Shown here piece after piece: positions 15,363 through 19,827 of a DNA stretch of 19,827 bases. Source of the stretch: Syntrophomonadaceae bacterium. Its GTDB lineage: Bacteria; Bacillota; Syntrophomonadia; Syntrophomonadales; Syntrophomonadaceae. A program made the position numbers and the translations under genes. The notes beneath the pieces are model-generated. The model worked only from the letters and a program-made list of their open reading frames with translations, had not been told where the DNA came from and made no database searches. The stretch is from contig JAQVWB010000010.1 of NCBI GenBank assembly GCA_028698695.1, forward strand, positions 1 through 19,827, read 5' to 3'. The first letter of the stretch is position 1; each line of letters begins with the position of its first letter.

Positions 15363-17030
15363 TTAATACCTGCCGCTTCTAAGTATTGAATAAACCAGAA
15401 ATAATCCCAGGACTATAGCCGTTAAATAGCCAACCTCAACCAGAGGTATTTTCCCTAGTAAACTACCGCTGTAATTATCTACTACGAGGGAACTGCCAAT
15501 AATTATGCTGGCTAATATTATGGCCAGTGAAAGGCGATTGGACATAATATCCAGACGTGAGGACAATCGTTTTAAATTGGAATGTTCCAGTTTAACTTTA
15601 AGCTCGCCCTCCTCCAACAGTCCAAGTATACTGTCAATTTGACGCGGCATGTTCTTAATTGAATTGGCATAATCAAGAGTTAAATCCCAAATATCATCTT
15701 TTAATTTTTCTGGAGATAATCGGCGTGTCACCAGTTTACGTCCATATGGTTCAGCCAGATCAATAATACTTAGCTTGGGATCCAGCTGGGTTACCATGTT
15801 TTCAACCGTCATAATCATTTTAACCATAAGTGATAAATCCGCAGGCAAACGCATTTTGTATTTAGTGGATACATCAATTATCTCAGAAAGCGCTTCAGCA
15901 ACATTAATCTGTGACAGAGGCAGACCGTAATATTTATGCTGCAGGCGGGCAATATCGCGCCTTAATTCTTCACGATTTACGGTATTACCACCGATACTGA
16001 TTTGTAACAAAGCTCTTGTAACCGCATTGGTATCATAGCGCATCATACCAATTATCATATTCATGCCATACTCTCTGATTACATCATCTACTACTCCCAC
16101 CTGCCCAAAATCATAAAATATTATCTTTTCTCCGGGACCAATGGCTATATTGCCCGGGTGGGGGTCGGCATGAAAAAAGCCATAATCATATATTTGCTTA
16201 AAAAGGGCATCAATTAAATGCTCAGCGATTTTTTCAGGGTTATAATTAGCTTTTTTCAGACTGACAAAATCAGATATCTTTACCCCTTCCAGATATTCCA
16301 AAGTTAAAACCCGCCTGGATGAATGTTGCCAGTAAACTTTTGGTATGGCCACATTTATATTCTTTTCAAAATTACGGTAAAATATATCTACATTACGGGC
16401 TTCTTTGCCAAAATCCATCTCACTGCGTAGTGCTTCCGCCATCTCATCAACAATTTCGCTAATTTTATAAAATCTGCCCCAGTTAGTCCTTCTTTCAATC
16501 ATGCGACTTAATTCATAGAGTATTTCCAGATCAGTTTCTACCACGCGCTCAATTCCGGGACGCTGAACTTTTACTACAACTTCTTCACCATTTATCAGGG
16601 TTGCTCTATGGACCTGAGCAATGGAAGCGGCAGCAATCGGTACCGGGTCAAATTCGGCAAATACTTCCTCAACCTTGATACCTTCACGGCGGCAGACCTG
16701 CCATATTTCTTCAATAGAAAACGGCGGTACTTCATTTTGCAATTTTTCAAACTCTTTTATGTATTCGGGTCTCAGTATATCCGGTCTGACACTTAATAAT
16801 TGCCCCAACTTTACAAAAGTAGGACCTAATTCTTCGAAGGCACGGCGCAGGTTCCTGGCAATATTGGGATTATCTATTTCCATTAACAGTTCATCAGGAG
16901 ATTTCCTTTTTATTCTCCGTAATGTGAAGCGCTCAAAAATGAAGCCAAACCCATGTTTAATAAGGGTATTGGCCACTTCCCGATAACGGGGCAAATGATT
17001 CATATGTGACAGCCCTCGATATAAATTCAC
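15363..17030 (-). CDS. UbiB/ABC1-family atypical protein kinase
   Basis: Membrane-anchored ABC1/UbiB/AarF-type protein-kinase-like ATPase. Seen: 555 aa; KLGQ motif at 74-77 followed by LLSVRPDILRPEY; alanine-rich loop AAASIAQVH at 133-141 in place of a glycine-rich loop; catalytic-region lysine in VVVKVQRPG (about 154); HADPHPGN and YDFGQVG for the catalytic and metal-binding loops; and a C-terminal pair of hydrophobic helices (ILASIIIGSSLVV, YLTAIVLGLFLVYSIL) anchoring it in the membrane. Usual in this family: lipid or isoprenoid (quinone-type) metabolism. The GTG start has GGAGG 10 nt upstream; an ATG at 17003 with GAGGG is an alternative. It follows the phasin-like gene. Confidence 0.9.
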   Translation of the reverse strand: MNLYRGLSHMNHLPRYREVANTLIKHGFGFIFERFTLRRIKRKSPDELLMEIDNPNIARNLRRAFEELGPTFVKLGQLLSVRPDILRPEYIKEFEKLQNEVPPFSIEEIWQVCRREGIKVEEVFAEFDPVPIAAASIAQVHRATLINGEEVVVKVQRPGIERVVETDLEILYELSRMIERRTNWGRFYKISEIVDEMAEALRSEMDFGKEARNVDIFYRNFEKNINVAIPKVYWQHSSRRVLTLEYLEGVKISDFVSLKKANYNPEKIAEHLIDALFKQIYDYGFFHADPHPGNIAIGPGEKIIFYDFGQVGVVDDVIREYGMNMIIGMMRYDTNAVTRALLQISIGGNTVNREELRRDIARLQHKYYGLPLSQINVAEALSEIIDVSTKYKMRLPADLSLMVKMIMTVENMVTQLDPKLSIIDLAEPYGRKLVTRRLSPEKLKDDIWDLTLDYANSIKNMPRQIDSILGLLEEGELKVKLEHSNLKRLSSRLDIMSNRLSLAIILASIIIGSSLVVDNYSGSLLGKIPLVEVGYLTAIVLGLFLVYSILRSGRY

Positions 17031-17055
17031 CCTTGTTTTTCCTCCATAGTCATTA

Positions 17056-17076
17056 CTGCCGGGGGTCTCCCGGCAG
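17056..17076 (-). other. GC-rich hairpin between phasin-like and UbiB genes
   Basis: Perfect 8-bp stem CTGCCGGG/CCCGGCAG (17056-17063, 17069-17076) with 5-nt loop. No T-run follows, so it is not an intrinsic terminator. It lies just upstream of the UbiB SD and may set relative expression or mark an mRNA processing boundary. Confidence 0.6.
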
Positions 17077-17088
17077 CTCTTAGCTAAT

Positions 17089-17373
17089 CTATTTCTGTTG
17101 CATTTCTTCTATCCTGGCTTTCAATGATTCAAACTCACTGCGTGTTACGAGGGAAAAATCTTTGCGCCAGTCTTCTATTTCCTCTTTAACCATTTTGCGC
17201 AAAGCCTGTTTTTCTTCTTCCCCTCTGGTCAGCAAATCATCAATGATCTGTTTGGCCTCATCACCTGACATCTCACCCTTTTCCACCAACTCATTCACTA
17301 ATTTTTCCGCTTTTTCACGTGTAACACTAAAAATACCTAATCCCAGGTACAGGGCTTTTTTTATCATACTCAT
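17089..17373 (-). CDS. Phasin-family / polyhydroxyalkanoate granule-associated-like protein
   Basis: Small amphipathic helical protein of the phasin-like family often paired with UbiB genes in Firmicutes. Seen: 94 aa; hydrophobic N-terminus ALYLGLGIFSVTREKAEKLV (about 7-26), then VEKGEMSGDEAKQIIDDL and a long charged helix likely to coil (about 47-94, ending EFESLKARIEEMQQK). AGGAGG sits 9 nt before the ATG. Phasins coat polyhydroxyalkanoate granules, but many short members in non-producers have unknown roles; pairing with UbiB suggests a membrane or lipid-surface function. No PHA synthase is visible here. Confident of family, unsure of function. Confidence 0.82.
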   Translation of the reverse strand: MSMIKKALYLGLGIFSVTREKAEKLVNELVEKGEMSGDEAKQIIDDLLTRGEEEKQALRKMVKEEIEDWRKDFSLVTRSEFESLKARIEEMQQK

Positions 17374-17405
17374 TCAAGTCAACCTCCTCATAGCTTTATA
17401 TGGCT

Positions 17406-17414
17406 AATATACCA
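17406..17414 (-). promoter_or_regulatory. Possible extended -10 promoter for the phasin-like gene
   Basis: Minus-strand TGGTATATT with TGn ahead of TATATT (17406-17411). No good -35 at the right distance, so support is limited. Confidence 0.35.
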
Positions 17415-17467
17415 TAATTCCTCACAACCTGCCATCATCAGTTCAAGGATAGAATACCCGAAAACAA

Positions 17468-17500
17468 GGCATTTCAAACCAATAATATGTTCAAAATGCC
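17468..17500. other. Inverted repeat upstream of the phasin-like gene
   Basis: GGCATTT (17468-17474) and AAATGCC (17494-17500) with a long AT-rich loop. T-rich sequence follows on both strands (TTGTTTT on the minus strand), so it may be a weak bidirectional terminator isolating the tRNA gene from the phasin gene. Otherwise 17415-17590 shows no gene. Confidence 0.4.
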
Positions 17501-17591
17501 TGCAAATTTTTAATTATATTTTAAATCGTTTTGAAAACCATTAAGAATTTTAAAATTCCCAACAACTTGCATGGCACAATACGATTCAGCT

Positions 17592-17620
17592 TTGACCATT
17601 ACCCATTATTCTGCTATAAT
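17592..17620 (+). promoter_or_regulatory. Promoter of tRNA-Arg
   Basis: -35 TTGACC (17592-17597), 17-bp spacer, perfect -10 TATAAT (17615-17620). The tRNA 5' end is 15 nt downstream. Confidence 0.9.
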
Positions 17621-17634
17621 CACTTATGCAATAT

Positions 17635-17709
17635 GCGCCCGTAGCTCAGTGGATAGAGCACCGGCCTCCGGAGCCGGGAGCGGAGGTTCGATTCCTCTCG
17701 GGCGTACCA
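17635..17709 (+). tRNA. tRNA-Arg (anticodon CCG)
   Basis: Complete cloverleaf: acceptor GCGCCCG pairs with CGGGCGT (one G-U); D-arm GCTC/GAGC; anticodon stem CCGGC/GCCGG around loop CTCCGGA, anticodon CCG reading CGG; T-arm GGAGG/CCTCT with TTCGATT loop; discriminator A and encoded CCA. It is the only plus-strand gene, with its own promoter and terminator. No integrase lies beside it, and its 3' end is not repeated downstream within the window. Confidence 0.98.
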
Positions 17710-17719
17710 TTAGTTATTC

Positions 17720-17753
17720 AGGCGTTTCCATCAAATATTAGAAACGCCTTTTT
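17720..17753 (+). terminator. Intrinsic terminator of tRNA-Arg
   Basis: AGGCGTTTC (17720-17728) and GAAACGCCT (17741-17749), 12-nt loop, then TTTT. Begins 10 nt after the CCA end. Confidence 0.93.
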
Positions 17754-17825
17754 GATACTTTGACCGCAACTATATTGCACAGGGGAAAAATTCATTAGTC
17801 TTATTTGCCCTATTATTTCACTACC

Positions 17826-17987
17826 TTATTCTTTTCGGCCATGTTTAAATGTATTGCAGCAGGTTTCCTGCGATGATTTAACCTGGTAATCATCGGCGCT
17901 TGATCTGACTTCAATATAATCAGCCTGGCATACAAAATTATCATTGTAATAGCATTCTTCACACATACATTTTGATACTTTTGACAT
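17826..17987 (-). CDS. DUF1540-like cysteine-rich mini-protein
   Basis: A 53-residue protein with well-placed signals: ATG at 17985-17987 preceded by AAAGGTGG at 9 nt, stop TAA at 17826. Seen: cysteines at 7, 9, 12 and 20 (CMCEECYYNDNFVC), an acidic middle (ADYIEVRSSADDY), and CC at 43-44 in QETCCNTFKHG. This C-x-C-x2-C-x7-C ... C-x-x-F layout resembles DUF1540 proteins common in Clostridia, probably metal-binding; their function is not established. A 73-codon frame over the same bases has no such features and is a shadow. No clear promoter or terminator was found. Confidence 0.82.
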   Translation of the reverse strand: MSKVSKCMCEECYYNDNFVCQADYIEVRSSADDYQVKSSQETCCNTFKHGRKE

Positions 17988-18216
17988 ATTATTAGACCAC
18001 CTTTCAATATTGTATTTATAAAATCCCCTATCAAATATGGTTTAATTCAAAAATCATTTAACAAAAATAGCCTATTATTTAAGGATTGAATTATTAACTA
18101 TGCAGTTTATCACGTATCTCATCCTCAAAGATTGTATGTATCGATACATTAGAACACCACTTTTGATAATCTGCATTAAAGAACAAATGTTAAATAAAGT
18201 TGTCAGCATAACCGTC

Positions 18217-18468
18217 CGAGACTGCTAAAATAGTATCACAAATGTCATCCTGAGGAACTGCAAGCGACGTAGGATCTCTTTTTAAATCCGAAAATATTGG
18301 TGTTTATGCTAATGAGACTCCCCCTAAGGGACTACACCCTAATCGGGTACTAATGATACACCCTAATCGGGTGTAATTAATGTTGCTGATGCTCCCTTAA
18401 GGTCGCTATTAAGGTTGCTTCGCTATCCCTCAGAGTGACACGCTGAGAGGGCTTTTTCAGCAGTCTCG
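18217..18468. mobile_element. MITE-like element, 252 bp, with 7-bp target duplication
   Basis: Perfect 10-bp terminal inverted repeats CGAGACTGCT (18217-18226) and AGCAGTCTCG (18459-18468), extending to 17 positions with two mismatches. Direct 7-bp repeats AACCGTC flank both ends (18210-18216, 18469-18475), as expected for a target-site duplication. No transposase frame fits inside. The interior holds a 24-bp-period tandem palindrome and CATCCTGAG...GTAGGATCT and CCTCAGAGTGACACGCTGAG motifs seen widely as dispersed repeats in Firmicutes. It fills most of the 598-bp gap between the cysteine-rich gene and agrD. A mobilising transposase was not identified. Confidence 0.75.
18333..18374. repeat. 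Two-copy 24-bp tandem repeat of palindromes inside the MITE-like element
   Basis: TACACCCTAATCGGGT occurs at 18333-18348 and again 24 bp on at 18357-18372. Each copy can fold on CCC/GGG, and the second as ACACCC/GGGTGT with 5-nt loop. CCCCCTAAGGG lies just before. Confidence 0.8.
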
Positions 18469-18496
18469 AACCGTCCCCCTGAAAATATAAGAAATA

Positions 18497-18537
18497 CCCC
18501 TTAAAGCAGGTTATGTTTTAACTTCTGCCTTAAGGGG
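18497..18537 (-). terminator. Terminator-like hairpin after agrD
   Basis: Minus-strand arm CCCCTTAAGGCAG against CTGCTTTAAGGGG, with an inner GTTA/TAAC pairing. TATTTCTTAT follows, a modest T-rich tail. It lies 48 nt after the agrD stop and probably ends the agr transcript. Confidence 0.6.
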
Positions 18538-18584
18538 TTTGGGGTTACTCATTGATTATTTTCTTCCCTTCATGAACAAACTGG

Positions 18585-18710
18585 TTAATCTCTTTTAGGT
18601 AGTTCCGGTTGATAAAACAGGAGTGGACAACAAATGCCGGCTGAACCAACTGCAATAAACGCAAAAAGAGCCGCCAGGGATGTAGATACCATGTTTCTAA
18701 TCTTTAACAT
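18585..18710 (-). CDS. agrD: AgrD-like cyclic autoinducer prepeptide
   Basis: 41-residue quorum-sensing prepeptide, too short for usual gene calling. Seen: N-terminal amphipathic leader (MLKIRNMVSTSLAALFAF, 1-18), GSAGIC at 22-27, a second Cys28, core CPLLF (28-32), then YQPELPKRD (33-41). The YQPE-x-P tail is the hallmark of AgrD recognition sequences. ATG at 18710 has AAAGGAGG 7 nt upstream and overlaps the agrB stop by 7 nt. By analogy the mature signal would be a thiolactone ring starting at Cys28 (or Cys27) and ending before or at Tyr33; the processing sites are inference. Function: exported after AgrB cleavage and sensed by the AgrC-type kinase. Confidence 0.9.
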   Translation of the reverse strand: MLKIRNMVSTSLAALFAFIAVGSAGICCPLLFYQPELPKRD

Positions 18711-19339
18711 TTCATCACCTCCTTTCGTTTGAGGAGTCCTTCAATTCGTTCAAATAGCAGGTCTAACGATCTGATAAATGCTTGTCCCCAGGGAAGTAAG
18801 GTGAAATTTTGCCAAAGCAGACCTGTCAGGATTGTAATAATAATCATTTCCTGAGATAAAACATAACTAGTAATAGTTATCAGCAAGAACAATAATAAAA
18901 CTAAATAGGATTGCCGTTTAAGTTTTCTTATTATAGATTCATCGCTAATAATATTAATGGGATTATCCACTGGAACATAGAAATGAATAACTAATACCGA
19001 GAAGATTGCAAGACATGTTATGTAGACTGGTAAATAATAGACTGGAATAAATTTAACAATAAAACCCATCGAAATAAAAATAATTAAGCTGGTGATAGTA
19101 CATCTGACGTAGGTTTTACAATGGGGACCACCGGTAGACCTTCTATACAGAGCCGCAGTGCAGACAATCACTAATACTTCTTTGACAATTCCCAGTAACA
19201 TTGCTATCAGTGCGATTAAAACGATTTGTAATAATGCCCCCAGAACTATTTCCAAACCATAGCGTATCTCGTCCTCAAAGAAATTATCGTCAGCGTTTTT
19301 AACCAGCAAATGAGCCAGTTTTTTGGCCAATAGATTCAT
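18704..19339 (-). CDS. agrB: AgrB-like processing peptidase
   Basis: Membrane cysteine endopeptidase that trims and cyclises the AgrD propeptide. Seen: 211 aa from the ATG at 19339; a cytoplasmic start, then several hydrophobic helices (about 31-65, 85-105, 108-125, 152-185); catalytic pair His73 and Cys80 in STGGPHCKTYVRC, with the 7-residue spacing of AgrB; and a basic C-terminus. The frame reaches a TTG at 19387, but GGGGG lies 6 nt before the chosen ATG. Its start lies inside the kinase gene (41-nt overlap), and its stop overlaps agrD by 7 nt, so all three are tightly coupled. A homologous stretch, FEDEIR, recurs in a remnant-like frame at 18097-18171. Confidence 0.93.
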   Translation of the reverse strand: MNLLAKKLAHLLVKNADDNFFEDEIRYGLEIVLGALLQIVLIALIAMLLGIVKEVLVIVCTAALYRRSTGGPHCKTYVRCTITSLIIFISMGFIVKFIPVYYLPVYITCLAIFSVLVIHFYVPVDNPINIISDESIIRKLKRQSYLVLLLFLLITITSYVLSQEMIIITILTGLLWQNFTLLPWGQAFIRSLDLLFERIEGLLKRKEVMKC

Positions 19340-19827
19340 CACATTCCCCCTTTTGCCTGTCTCTCGGGAAGAATACTGAAAACTCAATCATATGGTCATC
19401 AGTATTGACTATATCCAGATATCCGCCATACTTTTTAATCAAAGTATTACAAATATGCAGACCCAGTCCTGAATGTTCCCCCCCTTTGCTACTAAAACCT
19501 TTTTGCATGATCTTTTGGATTAAATCATCTTCTAAATGTCCGTAATTAGATACTTTAAAAATATAATGATTGGGTTCAGTTCCAATATAGATGTTTACTA
19601 TCCTTCTATCTTCATTTAAGAGCATGACTGCATCAAAAGCATTATTAATTAAATTACCGAGAATGTTGTTTAGTTCAAATGAAGGCATTTCAAGATTTTC
19701 AATCTGGTCTTCCACCAAAACCTGAAATTTAATATTATTGCTTCTGGCCATTCCCGATTTAATATAGATCAGGGCAGTTAAAGCCGGATGACCTGTAATA
19801 ATTTTTTCATTGAAAAAAACACTCCCT
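19299..19827 (-). CDS. AgrC-like sensor histidine kinase, C-terminal part (cut by window edge)
   Basis: Membrane sensor kinase that would detect the cyclic peptide. The frame stays open to the edge, 25 codons beyond the internal ATG at 19751, so the gene is partial at its 5' side; 175 residues are visible. Seen: TGHPALTALIYIKSGMARSN, the segment following the phospho-accepting region in AgrC/GHKL kinases, then the N-box NLINNAFDAV, a G-box-like VSNYG, KGFSSKGGEHSGLGLHICN (G2 box), and VNTDDHMIEFSVFFP. The histidine region lies outside. Its last 41 nt overlap agrB. Kinase upstream of agrB is unlike the agrBDCA order of staphylococci; the regulator, if linked, should be beyond the edge. Confidence 0.85.
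   Translation of the reverse strand, partial: GSVFFNEKIITGHPALTALIYIKSGMARSNNIKFQVLVEDQIENLEMPSFELNNILGNLINNAFDAVMLLNEDRRIVNIYIGTEPNHYIFKVSNYGHLEDDLIQKIMQKGFSSKGGEHSGLGLHICNTLIKKYGGYLDIVNTDDHMIEFSVFFPRDRQKGECDESIGQKTGSFAG

Noticed and set aside
17635..17709. tRNA-Arg as an integration site for an island
   Set aside because: No integrase is adjacent and no repeat of the tRNA 3' end was seen downstream within the window.
17813..18034. A 73-codon frame over the cysteine-rich gene
   Set aside because: No SD, basic and low-complexity product; the overlapping 53-codon frame has an SD and a recognisable cysteine pattern.
18333..18374. CRISPR-like array
   Set aside because: Only two short copies, spaced 8 bp apart, inside a mobile element and with no cas genes.

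Overview
The window is a low-to-moderate G+C stretch from a spore-forming, anaerobic Firmicutes. Support comes from a YyaC-type spore protease, a T-box leader, DnaD-like and DnaB-like replication proteins, a ferredoxin-dependent indolepyruvate oxidoreductase, a phasin-like protein next to a UbiB kinase, and an Agr quorum-sensing cassette. The mix resembles Syntrophomonadaceae and related syntrophic Clostridia. That placement is inference from gene content, not a database match. Every protein gene lies on the minus strand; only one tRNA gene is on the plus strand.

Reading in the direction of transcription (high to low coordinates): an Agr-type kinase cut by the window edge overlaps agrB, which overlaps a 41-codon agrD; a hairpin follows. 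Next come a 252-bp MITE-like element with terminal inverted repeats and a 7-bp target duplication, a 53-codon cysteine-rich (DUF1540-like) gene, and a tRNA-Arg(CCG) on the other strand with its own promoter and terminator. A phasin-like gene and a UbiB/ABC1 kinase gene follow.

A promoter and a complete T-box riboswitch (specifier best read as GCC, alanine) then drive an Lrp/AsnC regulator and a class I/II aminotransferase with a 4-nt overlap. A second promoter and a perfect 13-bp hairpin that buries the ribosome-binding site precede an unknown helical protein, followed by a beta-CASP metallo-beta-lactamase nuclease and a strong terminator.

A third promoter drives a DnaD-like primosomal protein, a weak internal terminator, a divergent DnaB-family helicase, a small unknown protein and spermidine synthase. 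The left part holds phenylacetate-CoA ligase, a HisC-type aminotransferase and YyaC, then indolepyruvate oxidoreductase iorA-iorB with its own candidate promoter, then an RlmD-type rRNA methyltransferase. PaaK, the aminotransferase and IorAB together make a plausible reversible route between aromatic amino acids and aryl acetates.

Three small features are easily missed: agrD, the DUF1540-like gene, and the extension of the kinase frame to the window edge. Several start codons were moved to internal ATGs because Shine-Dalgarno (SD) sequences lie just before them.
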